A stretch of 64,000 nt of DNA from SVFI01 sp964519385 (lineage in GTDB: Bacteria > Bacillota > Clostridia > Lachnospirales > Lachnospiraceae), in NCBI GenBank assembly GCA_964519385.1, contig CAZFLR010000002.1, positions 62,001-126,000 of the forward strand, given 5' to 3'. This document shows positions 28,032 through 36,614 of this stretch, piece by piece. The position numbers and the translations under genes are program-made. Under the pieces are notes generated by a model. That model was not told the origin of the DNA and did no database searches. It was given only the letters and a program-made list of their open reading frames with translations. Each line of letters opens with the position of its first letter. The stretch's first letter is position 1.

Positions 28032-28598
28032 TCAGATTCTGATAATCTCCTGTTCCGTCACAATACATTTGATTTTCCGGTCGGTGGGCTCAGCCGGTAT
28101 CCGTCCGTTTTCCAGTACCTGAAACGAAAAAGCCGCCGCCGCCTGTTTTCCATTAAATCCCCGGGTCAGGTATTTATCATAAAAGCCTTTTCCGTAGCCG
28201 ATACGGTTTCCCTCCCTGTCAAACGCTGTTCCGGGAAGGAGCATAAAATCCTTGTCGCCCTGTATATATTTCTTCAGTTCATCAGGCTCCGGCTCCATAA
28301 TCCCCCTGTAGCCTTCCGTAAGCTCCGCCGTGTCAAGGATTTCATAAAATTCCATCTCATCCTTTTGCACCACCGGACAAAATACCTTCTTTCCGTTCTT
28401 CAGGCATTCCTGAATCAGCTCAAGCGTATCCGGCTCCGAGCCATAGCCCACAAAAAGGAGAACCTGACCTGCATCTTCAAAATCCTGAAGTTTCCGAATA
28501 TTTGAAATAATTCCGGCAGTTCTTCGCGCTCTTTCGTTTTCGTCAAGTTCGTTTCTCAGTGCAAGAATCTTTTGTCTAATTTGCTTCTTTGTTTCCAT
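28032..28598 (-). CDS. 5-formyltetrahydrofolate cyclo-ligase
   Basis: ATP-dependent conversion of 5-formyl-THF to 5,10-methenyl-THF, folate salvage. 188 residues from ATG at 28598. N-terminal METKKQIRQKILALR is typical, and the signature PGTAFDREGNRIGYGKGFYDKYL is present near 125 to 150. The gene overlaps the end of the DUF896 gene by 23 bases in another frame, so the start rests on similarity rather than on a strong SD. Longer in-frame starts would extend across the DUF896 gene. Confidence 0.92.
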   Translation of the reverse strand: METKKQIRQKILALRNELDENERARRTAGIISNIRKLQDFEDAGQVLLFVGYGSEPDTLELIQECLKNGKKVFCPVVQKDEMEFYEILDTAELTEGYRGIMEPEPDELKKYIQGDKDFMLLPGTAFDREGNRIGYGKGFYDKYLTRGFNGKQAAAAFSFQVLENGRIPAEPTDRKIKCIVTEQEIIRI

Positions 28599-28797
28599 AT
28601 TTTTCACCGAGATTGGTAATTGTACCGTCCTCATTCTGCATATCAATATTGTTTAACTGACTTCTGAAATTTGCACGGACGGCTGCAACATACTCCTCGC
28701 GCAAAAGCTTCTGTTCTTTTTTTTCTTCCTCAGTAAGACCTTCTGCCTGTGATTTGTGATAAAGCTCATTAATTCTGTCAATTCTGGATTTTTCCAT
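28576..28797 (-). CDS. DUF896 family protein (YnzC-like)
   Basis: 73 residues, highly charged and helical: KSRIDRINELYHKSQAEGLTEEE is the hallmark of DUF896, where two helices form a hairpin, followed by the family end with FRSQLNNIDM. Function unknown; the Bacillus YnzC lies in an SOS operon, but no SOS partner is here. SD AGAGGAGCG before the ATG. Sits between proB and the cyclo-ligase. Confidence 0.9.
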   Translation of the reverse strand: MEKSRIDRINELYHKSQAEGLTEEEKKEQKLLREEYVAAVRANFRSQLNNIDMQNEDGTITNLGEKYGNKEAN

Positions 28798-28811
28798 CTT
28801 ACGCTCCTCTT

Positions 28812-29660
28812 TTATTTATGCATATTTTTAACATAGGTTATAAGGTCAAAATTCTCGTCCCTGTGCGCCTTAAACAGGGTTCCGTAATTTCGTCCGTCCA
28901 TAATGCGGTGAAGAATACGGATATCAGCCGCATTGGCAATAATCATATCTGCTCCGGAACAGGTTGCAATCTTGGCTGCCGAAAGCTTGGTATTCATACC
29001 TCCCGTACCGACATTACTGCCTGTGCTCTCTTTTCCCATTCCCATAATCTTCTCATCCAGACAGTCCACCACCTCAATAAACTTCGCGTCCGGATTGCGA
29101 TTCGGGTCATCCGTATACAGGCCGTTGATATCCGACATTAAAATGAGCAAATCTGCCCCGACAAGCGATGCAACAATTGCAGAAAGCGTATCGTTGTCAC
29201 CAAATTCGATTTCATAGGTTGCAACCGTGTCATTTTCGTTTACGACCGGAATCACTCCGAGTTTTAAAAGCTCGTTAAAGGTGTTTTTCGCATTAAAACG
29301 ATTCAGGTCATCCACAATGGTATTCTTGGTCATCAGAATCTGCGCTGCAACCTGATTGTACTCTGCAAAGATTTTCTGATAGGTCATCATAAGTCTTGCC
29401 TGACCGATTGCTGCACATGCCTGCTTCACTGCAATCGGATTATCCTTCTCATCAATCCGCACTGCCTTTTTTCCGGCTGCAATTGCTCCGCTTGTCACCA
29501 GAATCACATCTTTTCCCTGATTACGAAGGTTGCAAAGCTCACGAACCAGCACCTCAAGCTTAATATAATCAAGATCTCCCGTCTCCGCGTGCTGCAGAGA
29601 TGACGAACCTATTTTTACTACAATTCTCTGTTTATCGTTTAAAAATTCTCTTGGATTCAT
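28812..29660 (-). CDS. proB: Glutamate 5-kinase (short form without PUA domain)
   Basis: First step of proline synthesis, phosphorylates glutamate. 282 residues of the amino acid kinase fold: VVKIGSSSL, VTSGAIAAGKKA, PVVNENDTVATYEIEFGDNDTLSA, DINGLYTDDP and GTGGMNTKLSAAKIA. It ends there, so the C-terminal PUA domain of the E. coli enzyme is absent, as in many Clostridia. SD AGGAAGAAGAAAA. The start overlaps the next upstream gene by 4 bases. Confidence 0.95.
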   Translation of the reverse strand: MNPREFLNDKQRIVVKIGSSSLQHAETGDLDYIKLEVLVRELCNLRNQGKDVILVTSGAIAAGKKAVRIDEKDNPIAVKQACAAIGQARLMMTYQKIFAEYNQVAAQILMTKNTIVDDLNRFNAKNTFNELLKLGVIPVVNENDTVATYEIEFGDNDTLSAIVASLVGADLLILMSDINGLYTDDPNRNPDAKFIEVVDCLDEKIMGMGKESTGSNVGTGGMNTKLSAAKIATCSGADMIIANAADIRILHRIMDGRNYGTLFKAHRDENFDLITYVKNMHK

Positions 29661-31264
29661 TTTTCTTCTTCCTTTTGTAATTTGGTTGCTATTTTCTCGG
29701 CAATCAGCATTCCGTCCATGGCCGCGGATGTGATTCCGCCGGCATAACCTGCGCCTTCCCCGCAGGGGTAAAGTCCAATGACAGAAGCCATTCCGTTTTC
29801 ATCCCTCAATATCTTTACCGGCGAGGAGGTTCTGCTCTCAATGCCTGCAAGCAGCGCATCATCCTTATCAAATCCTTCGATGCTTCGTCCGAAGGATGCC
29901 ATTCCCTCCATGAATGCCTGTTCCAGCTCCCCGGGTAAAATTCCCCTGAGATTTGCCCCCTCACAAATGCCTTTTACCCGTAGGGGAAGCTTGTCGCTCA
30001 GAGCCGAGCACCTTGAAGCCTTATAATCTCCATAGGTCTGCACCGGAATTTTCCCGTTTGCCAGACGATAGGCGCGCCGTTCCAGTTCCCTTTGAAATTC
30101 TACACCACCAAGCGGTCCTTTGTCACTAAAATCATTTGGCGTAACCGAAATAATAATCGCGCTGTTTGCCACACGGCTGTCCCGTGCGCGATAGCTCATT
30201 CCGTTAATCGCAAGCTGTCCCGGCTCGCTGGAAGCATTTACAACATAACCTCCCGGACACATACAAAAGGAGTAGACACCTCTTCCGCCCGAGGTCTTTG
30301 CCGTTATTTTATAAGATGCAGCACCGAGCTTTTCATAAATATCCTTCGTCTGTATTCCGTATTGTGACCTGTCAATCTCCGACTGGAAATGCTGAACCCT
30401 GTAGCCCACGGCAAATGCCTTGGGCTGCATGCTGACTTCTTTTTTTAACAGCATTTCAAAGGTATCCCTCGCACTGTGCCCGATTGCAAGTACAACCTCA
30501 GAAGTCTCAATTCTTTCTTTTTCGTTCACAATAACCGCTGTCACTTTTTGATTTTTAATCTCAATATCTGTCACGCAGCTCTGAAAGCGAAACTCTCCGC
30601 CTTCCTTCTCAATCGCCTTTCGCAGATTACGGACCATATCCATAAGCAAATCCGTTCCTACATGTGGCTTTTGTTTGTATACAATATCCGCCGGAGCTCC
30701 CATCTTTGTAAAAAGCTCCAAAACCTCCCTGCATCTGCCTTTTTTATCTTTGATAAGCGTATTTAATTTTCCGTCAGAAAATGTACCTGCTCCGCCCTCA
30801 CCAAACTGTACATTGGAATCCGGATTCAGAATCCCCGTCTCCCAAAATTTTTCAACATCTTTTTTTCTCTCCTCCACGGTTTTCCCGCGCTCAAGAACGA
30901 TGGGGGAAGCCCCTGCCTTTGCAAGATAATACGCACACACCAGTCCTGCCGGACCGGCACCTATAATCACGGGGCGTTTTTTTACCCTGCCCTCCGGAAT
31001 TTTCGGGAAGCTGTAGGAGACATCCGCCGCCTTCTGCACATCCCTGTTTTTACACTTTTTCAGGACGCGCGCTTCGTCTTTTACAAGAGCGTCCAGCGTC
31101 AGCGAATAGAAAAGCTCCGGCTTTTTTCTCGCGTCCAGCGATTCCTTCCGGATTCGGACACTGACAATCTCCTCCGGCTGTACACGTAGCATTGATGCTG
31201 CCTTGTTTCTGATTTCTGCCTCTGTATATTCAATTCCTACTTTGCACTGATTGATTCGTAACAT
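29657..31264 (-). CDS. FAD-dependent dehydrogenase-like protein (COG2509 type)
   Basis: 535 residues from ATG at 31264 (SD GGAGAAGTGAA). An N-terminal region of about 85 residues with strands and helices precedes a Rossmann dinucleotide-binding motif (VIIGAGPAGLVCAYYLAKAG, about 102 to 121). Later parts include GEGGAGTFSDGKLNT, VLAIGHSARDTF and a C-terminal FAD contact YPCGEGAGYAGGI. This matches the uncharacterised FAD-dependent dehydrogenases seen in many Clostridia; substrate unknown. The start overlaps the HI0933-like gene by 28 bases. Confidence 0.87.
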   Translation of the reverse strand: MLRINQCKVGIEYTEAEIRNKAASMLRVQPEEIVSVRIRKESLDARKKPELFYSLTLDALVKDEARVLKKCKNRDVQKAADVSYSFPKIPEGRVKKRPVIIGAGPAGLVCAYYLAKAGASPIVLERGKTVEERKKDVEKFWETGILNPDSNVQFGEGGAGTFSDGKLNTLIKDKKGRCREVLELFTKMGAPADIVYKQKPHVGTDLLMDMVRNLRKAIEKEGGEFRFQSCVTDIEIKNQKVTAVIVNEKERIETSEVVLAIGHSARDTFEMLLKKEVSMQPKAFAVGYRVQHFQSEIDRSQYGIQTKDIYEKLGAASYKITAKTSGGRGVYSFCMCPGGYVVNASSEPGQLAINGMSYRARDSRVANSAIIISVTPNDFSDKGPLGGVEFQRELERRAYRLANGKIPVQTYGDYKASRCSALSDKLPLRVKGICEGANLRGILPGELEQAFMEGMASFGRSIEGFDKDDALLAGIESRTSSPVKILRDENGMASVIGLYPCGEGAGYAGGITSAAMDGMLIAEKIATKLQKEEEK

Positions 31265-32490
31265 TTCACTTCTCCGTTTACACTGTGACATCCGGCAACA
31301 TATCCGCTGCTGAATGCCCACTGTAAATTGTAACCTCCGCATCTGCCGTCAATATCCAGAATCTCTCCGGCAAAATACAGTCCGTCCGCAAGACGTGACA
31401 TGAGGTTTTCATCCACCTGTGTCGTATCCACTCCTCCCATGGTCGCCTGCGCGGCCTCAAAGCCGGGATGGGATGTTATTTCAAATTTGAACTTTTTCAT
31501 GCAGGATATCAGTCTTTTACACATATCCTCACTGCACTCTCTCATGCATGTTTCAAAACGAATACCCTCGCGGTGCAGCACGGCTCCGCAAACCTTTTTA
31601 TGCAACATTCCGCAGATTGCCTCACTCACCGGAAAATCCGCATATATCTGTCTGATTTTTCTCAGGAATGCCTCGGCCTCACGTTCGGAATAACATGGTA
31701 TAAAATCAACCAGTATTGTCACCTTTTTTCCTTTATCCAATGCACTGATTGCATCATGGGAAAGCTGAAACACCGGAATACCTGACAGGTTGTCCTTATT
31801 AAGCTGGAGTTCTCCTTCCTCCTCCCGGCATTTCACACCGTCAATATAAAGTGAGAGTTCCGCATTTACGCGCACACCTGCCATTTCCTTTAACAGAGGC
31901 TCCCTGCTCTTTAAATACGTCAAAACAGGCAGCGGTTTAAAAATTTTATGACCGAATGCACGTGCAAGCTTATATCCGCTTCCGTCTGAGCCTGTCCCCG
32001 GAGCCGCATTTCCTCCGCATGCGAGAATCAGTTTGTCAAAGCGTTCATTTCCTTTATCCGTCTTAACCACAAAACCGCCTGCATCCCTGCGACGTATCTC
32101 TTTTATGTATGTTTCGGTTTTTATAATAACTCCAAGACTTTCAAGCTTATATCGAAGTATATTCTGCACCGTGGATGCCTGTCCCGTATACGGATAAAAA
32201 TAACCGTCTCTCTTTGAAACAGAAAGCATTCCGCAGTCTTCAAAAAATTGGACCGTTGCAGCCGTGCCGAATACGGCCAGCACCGGTTCCACAAAAGAAG
32301 GATGATTGCCGTTATAATCATCCTTCGACAGCTTCTGATTCGTAAAATTACACTTTCCGTTGCCGGTTGATAAAAGCTTTTTACCGACTCTTCCCGTATG
32401 CTCGATAATCGTAACCTCTGCGCCATAGCCCGCAGCCGTGATTGCAGCCATCATTCCCGATGCTCCGCCGCCTACAACTCCAATCCGCAT
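31237..32490 (-). CDS. HI0933/BaiN-family NAD(P)/FAD-dependent flavoprotein
   Basis: 417 residues. Begins at once with a dinucleotide motif (VVGGGASGMMAAITAAGYG) and the family block GKKLLSTGNGKCNFTN, then FVKTDKGNERFDKLILACGG, and ends with GEILDIDGRCGGYNLQWAFSSG. The family is called aminoacetone oxidase-like or BaiN-like; BaiN acts in bile acid dehydroxylation in a few species, but the name here is by family only and no other bai gene is present. SD AAAGGATTTAGA. It overlaps the next FAD gene by 28 bases. Confidence 0.88.
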   Translation of the reverse strand: MRIGVVGGGASGMMAAITAAGYGAEVTIIEHTGRVGKKLLSTGNGKCNFTNQKLSKDDYNGNHPSFVEPVLAVFGTAATVQFFEDCGMLSVSKRDGYFYPYTGQASTVQNILRYKLESLGVIIKTETYIKEIRRRDAGGFVVKTDKGNERFDKLILACGGNAAPGTGSDGSGYKLARAFGHKIFKPLPVLTYLKSREPLLKEMAGVRVNAELSLYIDGVKCREEEGELQLNKDNLSGIPVFQLSHDAISALDKGKKVTILVDFIPCYSEREAEAFLRKIRQIYADFPVSEAICGMLHKKVCGAVLHREGIRFETCMRECSEDMCKRLISCMKKFKFEITSHPGFEAAQATMGGVDTTQVDENLMSRLADGLYFAGEILDIDGRCGGYNLQWAFSSGYVAGCHSVNGEVKCYESISAK

Positions 32491-32514
32491 TCTAAATCCT
32501 TTCTGTATCCGTTA

Positions 32515-33207
32515 TCAACTGGAATACGATTCCAGCAAATGGTACAATTCCTGTTCGGAATATACATATTTTCCTTCCATTATTTCCTGCTGAACGCCTT
32601 CCGGCAAATCAAAGACGGAAATATCCGTGTATAAAATCACATGTCTTCTGTCACCGTCATATACCGTCAAAAGTCCGTCCTGCGCAAGAATACAACCATA
32701 ACAGATTCCGTTTCCGGACACTGTCTGCGTTTCTTCCTCCAAAAAGAACAACTGCTCCGGCTGTTTAATCTCCGTCTCATTACCGGTATTCTCCGCTTTG
32801 CTTTCCACACGTCTGCGCACCCTGATTTCTTCCTGCGAAAAAGAAATCAGCTCCATGGAACGGAAGCCGTCCTCCAGATCTTCCAGAGACGCACTCAGAT
32901 TATAGTTATCCATCCACTCCACAAGCTGTGCTCGGTTCATGCCGATAAATGATGCCGGGAGCTGCTGCTGATATACATCCTGTCTGCCTGTCGTAAGGTC
33001 ATACTCCGATATGGTATATAGCGTGTCACAGGTCACACACTCACCCGTCACCGCAGTTTCGGACATTTCCTCCGTTGTGACAATCTGCTCTGTCACATTC
33101 TCGTTCTTCACCAGATAATCCTTCATGAGAAGCTCACTCCCCCGGATCAGAATATAACCGGCAAACAATATATTTAAAATAATACTGATACGATACACAA
33201 TTTTCAT
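32515..33207 (-). CDS. Membrane-anchored protein with BofC-like C-terminus
   Basis: 230 residues with one N-terminal membrane segment (about 6 to 24) and an extracellular remainder. A polar region holds CVTC. From about residue 175 the pattern of a short strand (QDGLLTVYDGD), a strand (HVILYTDISVFDLP), then a helix ending in LLESYSS resembles the C-terminal domain of BofC, a forespore protein that restrains SpoIVB in Bacillus. No enzyme motif. SD GGGGAG. The resemblance is from memory of the family and is moderate. The flippase gene upstream may share its transcript. Confidence 0.6.
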   Translation of the reverse strand: MKIVYRISIILNILFAGYILIRGSELLMKDYLVKNENVTEQIVTTEEMSETAVTGECVTCDTLYTISEYDLTTGRQDVYQQQLPASFIGMNRAQLVEWMDNYNLSASLEDLEDGFRSMELISFSQEEIRVRRRVESKAENTGNETEIKQPEQLFFLEEETQTVSGNGICYGCILAQDGLLTVYDGDRRHVILYTDISVFDLPEGVQQEIMEGKYVYSEQELYHLLESYSS

Positions 33208-33259
33208 AAGCTCTCCCCTATGACATTATTCTTGTATCAGTATTTCCGTATTTTTTATT

Positions 33260-34885
33260 TTAATACCTTCCCATCAGCTTTGCAAAAGCCACCGGAATAC
33301 CGTTCGCCGGAACCCCGCTCCATTCATGCGGTTCAAAAACACGCAGTAATACGATTGCAACAGCATAAATCGCATAGAGCAGGACCGCACATACGACCAG
33401 TAATATCCACACCGGAATTTTACCGCTAAAAAGTAAAAACAGTCCGAAAGAAACCGCTGCGGAAATCACGGCTGCGGCAAAAGGCATTACAACACTTCCC
33501 ACAAGTTTGTTATATATCCGGATTTTTTTGAAAATCACAAAACAGATGAGAAGCAGGTAGAAAAGACATGCAAGCAGATATGCGCACGCTGCACCTTTCT
33601 CTGCCCCCTGTCCGCTCTTATCCAGAATTATGATAAATACAATTCCGAACACACCGAGCAGCGCAGCATATATATTTCTGAGATAGGGTTTTACTAAAAC
33701 CGCCAGCATCTGCCTGAAGAAAATGCTGTAAAACAGTAGTACCGCTACCAGCGCGCCGATACGGATAAGTGATACCAGCTCCGCACTCTCTGTATCAAAA
33801 AACGCTGTTCCCACAAGCGGCGCAAGTGCAAAAACCGCACAGGCATAAGGCAACAGACTGTACGAGAGAAGCTTGAGGAAAAATGCTGTTTTTTCCTTTG
33901 CATGATGAAAGTCTGCCTGCTTCATGATAGGCGCGAGCTGTCTGGTAAATACAGTTCCTATCTGCATTGCCAGAAGTCCTGCCGGAAGAACCGGAATCAC
34001 GACCCCCGCGTATAACATTCCGGCACCGTTTTGCATTTTATCCGGCATATGACTGTAGAAGATTAGCAACACTATTGCAAGCAATACACCGATATTTCCG
34101 GCCAGAGCGGTTTTAATATAGTTTCCGAAAAAATTCCATAAAATATCCTGTGTCGAATCCGTTTTCCGACTTTCCTCTCCACGCATCCGCACCTTTATAT
34201 CTTTTCCGAAAACCGTCTTGACGAAGAACAGAAACAGAAAACCTGCAAGTCCTCCCACAGCCAGTCCCAAGGCTCCGCTGCATACGGCGTATGCATATGC
34301 ATAATCGTCACAGCGCATAAGTGCTGCAACCTTGCGTCCGTATTGTGCAAACACCGGCTGAAACAGGATGGTAAACAAAAGCCCTGTTGCATGCGTCAGC
34401 ACATCCGAAACAATTCCCGGCATCGGATTTGAGAGACCTTCCACATACCCCTTCAATACAAACGAAGGAATTCTGAATAAAATCGCCACTGCCATAAGCT
34501 TAAGTAAAAGGCTGCACAGCTTTGTTCCAAACAACAGCATGCTGATTTCTGTTGAAAAGAAAATGATAACGACGGCAACGATTCCCGCAAGAGCAGTCAT
34601 CAGTCCCGAAATCACCCGGTAAACCTTCACTGCATTTCTATAACTTCCATGATTTACCTGAAAATATACCATTCGCTTTAAAATCGGCACGACTGCCATT
34701 CCCAGGAAAATATCCATTATCAGAAACACTGCATCTGCACCGACATAATAGGTCATTCCCTGCATTCCCGTTTTATATGACATATAAATTATTTTTACAA
34801 GAAACATCAGTAACATACACCATGCTGCACTGTATCTTATACCGCCCTGTTTCATATAATTTGATCTTCTGTTTTTCTCACTCAT
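33260..34885 (-). CDS. MATE/MurJ-fold lipid-linked sugar flippase (SpoVB-like)
   Basis: 541 residues with about 14 membrane helices. The N-terminal part (QGGIRYSAAWCMLLMFLVKI, and later VPILKRMVYFQV) and the internal HATGLLFTILFQPVF segment match the polysaccharide-biosynthesis flippase superfamily, which includes SpoVB and MurJ. The usual early Gly-rich start is weak, so subfamily is open. ATG at 34885 has AGAGG five bases upstream; the GTG 15 bases earlier overlaps that site. It follows ybeY by 18 bases. A role in moving lipid II or another undecaprenyl-linked sugar is inferred from the family. Confidence 0.75.
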   Translation of the reverse strand: MSEKNRRSNYMKQGGIRYSAAWCMLLMFLVKIIYMSYKTGMQGMTYYVGADAVFLIMDIFLGMAVVPILKRMVYFQVNHGSYRNAVKVYRVISGLMTALAGIVAVVIIFFSTEISMLLFGTKLCSLLLKLMAVAILFRIPSFVLKGYVEGLSNPMPGIVSDVLTHATGLLFTILFQPVFAQYGRKVAALMRCDDYAYAYAVCSGALGLAVGGLAGFLFLFFVKTVFGKDIKVRMRGEESRKTDSTQDILWNFFGNYIKTALAGNIGVLLAIVLLIFYSHMPDKMQNGAGMLYAGVVIPVLPAGLLAMQIGTVFTRQLAPIMKQADFHHAKEKTAFFLKLLSYSLLPYACAVFALAPLVGTAFFDTESAELVSLIRIGALVAVLLFYSIFFRQMLAVLVKPYLRNIYAALLGVFGIVFIIILDKSGQGAEKGAACAYLLACLFYLLLICFVIFKKIRIYNKLVGSVVMPFAAAVISAAVSFGLFLLFSGKIPVWILLVVCAVLLYAIYAVAIVLLRVFEPHEWSGVPANGIPVAFAKLMGRY

Positions 34886-34903
34886 AAAAACCTCTGTCAC
34901 CTT

Positions 34904-35401
34904 TTATCTTACGATTCCCATAGCCTGTAAAATTTTTTCCTGTTTACCGAACATAACAGCTTCTTCCTCCGGTTCCATGTGGTCATATCCGAGAAGATGA
35001 AGCATACTGTGTGTCAGCAAAAAAGCATATTCTCTCAGAAGCGTGTGTCCAAACTCCCCCGCCTGGGATACTACCCTGTCAACATTCAGAATAATATCTC
35101 CGAGCATCAGCTCCTGCGAATCCGGATTCAGATAACAGCTTAAGGCATTCTCCACAAGCGAAAAATCAGACGGCTTTTCATAATCCACGGCCGGAAATGA
35201 CAACACATCCGTCTCTCTGTCGATTTCCCTGTATTCTCTGTTATAACCCCTTATTCCTTCCGCATCCGTCAGAAGCAAATTGATTTCCGCTTCATACGGA
35301 CAGCCCTCGCTCTCGAGCACCTCCCTGGCTACCTTTTCAAATAACTCCTCGGGAGAAAATGGAAATTCATAGTCCTTTTCTTTCTCAACGTAAAAAGTCA
35401 T
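34904..35401 (-). CDS. ybeY: Endoribonuclease YbeY, 16S rRNA maturation factor
   Basis: 165 residues; acts in 3' end processing of 16S rRNA and ribosome quality control. The zinc site HSMLHLLGYDHMEPEE (near 130) is complete. Also seen: RETDVLSFPA and LGDIILNVDRV. SD GGAGGAGACG before the ATG, which overlaps the end of the HD gene by 17 bases. It follows the phoH-HD pair, matching the phoH-pgpH-ybeY order common in Bacillota. Confidence 0.95.
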   Translation of the reverse strand: MTFYVEKEKDYEFPFSPEELFEKVAREVLESEGCPYEAEINLLLTDAEGIRGYNREYREIDRETDVLSFPAVDYEKPSDFSLVENALSCYLNPDSQELMLGDIILNVDRVVSQAGEFGHTLLREYAFLLTHSMLHLLGYDHMEPEEEAVMFGKQEKILQAMGIVR

Positions 35402-36614
35402 AATATAACGTCTCCTCCGTAAACATCGTGCGGATTTGTCTCATCTGCTCCATTGTCAGATTACAATGGTCCAAGATTCCGCTGTCTGTCTGCTTCTTAA
35501 AAACAACAGAAACAATCTGTTCATAATCCAGCTTCGCATTTTTATCCTTTTCAAATAAAAACATCACTGAAGACACCATGGCATCTGCCAGAATTACAAT
35601 CGCTGCCTCCTGTGAGCGAAGCACCGTATTCTTTCCCCCGTATTCCTTCAGAAGCCGGACAAGCTCTGGCGGAAAATCATATTCCTTTGCAATCTCAAGT
35701 GCATTTTTCAGATTGTTATTTCCGCGCATCTTTCCTATCTTGTGATAATACCCCCCGGCCTTTGCCAGCATTTCATCCGCCCCGATTCTTCTCGCCAGCT
35801 TTTCACTGAAATAAGCTGTGTGAACCGCATGATAATATGCTCTCGAGGAGGTTTTCTTTAATTCCGTCAAAAGTACATACTCCGGATCATTAATCTCCTG
35901 ATACTTGTCCCTGTTTTTATGTAAAATATGATAACTGACATACTTGAGCGTAAACGTCACAAGCAGAAAGCTGACAAACACATTGATCGCCGCATAAAGA
36001 AACGCATCAAAATGCAGGCTTCCGCATTCCGTATATTCCATCGTGAGAAGAATCACATATGTGAGCGCGAGTCCCGAAAAAAGAGGAACCCCGAACAAAA
36101 ACTCAACATCAAGGTATGAAAACAGCATGATTCCAATCAACCCTATGCATGCATATGCAAAAAACACAGATGGTTCCGCATCCGTAAGCATGACCTGAAA
36201 ATACAGAAGCAACATAAATGCACAGACTCCGGTCTGAAGTCCCGAGAAAAGCACCAGCACAACAGCAAGCGGCAAAAACAGCCACAATTTATCCGGCAAA
36301 AAGCTGTTCAGCACAGCAAGAAGAAGTCCTGCGAAATATACCAGAAAAAACCGCCCCTGATGCTCTGCATTATTGTAGAAAAATCCTTTTTTGCAAAATG
36401 CCGTGAGCAGAACAAACATAAAGACCACCGAAAGCATCAAAAGCCTTATCTCATTTGCAACAAACTGCTCTCCCGTCTGATTTCTCATAAAACAATATAT
36501 AAAATAAATCAGGGCAGGAAACACTGCCGACAAAACCGAAACCGCAACACTCTTAGCGTTTATGGTTTTTCTGATATCTGCCCTTGTCTCTGTTTTTTGT
36601 TTCTTTTCTTTCAT
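35385..36614 (-). CDS. 7TM-HD protein related to PgpH, with degenerate HD site
   Basis: 409 residues. Seven or so membrane helices (about 20 to 230), then a cytoplasmic domain related to the c-di-AMP phosphodiesterase PgpH. The large extracellular domain of PgpH (usual length near 700) is missing. In the HD domain His262 remains (YYHAVHTAYFSEKLA), but the HD pair reads His291-Lys292 (YYHKIGKM) rather than His-Asp, the segment with the next metal histidine is deleted, and the usual HHGT reads YGGK. The later ILADAM Asp344 is kept. Catalysis is therefore unlikely. Start overlaps phoH by 62 bases; ATG at 36614 has GAGG nearby. Confidence 0.85.
   Translation of the reverse strand: MKEKKQKTETRADIRKTINAKSVAVSVLSAVFPALIYFIYCFMRNQTGEQFVANEIRLLMLSVVFMFVLLTAFCKKGFFYNNAEHQGRFFLVYFAGLLLAVLNSFLPDKLWLFLPLAVVLVLFSGLQTGVCAFMLLLYFQVMLTDAEPSVFFAYACIGLIGIMLFSYLDVEFLFGVPLFSGLALTYVILLTMEYTECGSLHFDAFLYAAINVFVSFLLVTFTLKYVSYHILHKNRDKYQEINDPEYVLLTELKKTSSRAYYHAVHTAYFSEKLARRIGADEMLAKAGGYYHKIGKMRGNNNLKNALEIAKEYDFPPELVRLLKEYGGKNTVLRSQEAAIVILADAMVSSVMFLFEKDKNAKLDYEQIVSVVFKKQTDSGILDHCNLTMEQMRQIRTMFTEETLYYDFLR

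Noticed and set aside
31237..32490. Assignment of the HI0933-like gene as a bile acid enzyme (BaiN)
   Set aside because: Only family-level similarity; no other bai gene is in the window and the family is widespread in bacteria without bile acid metabolism.
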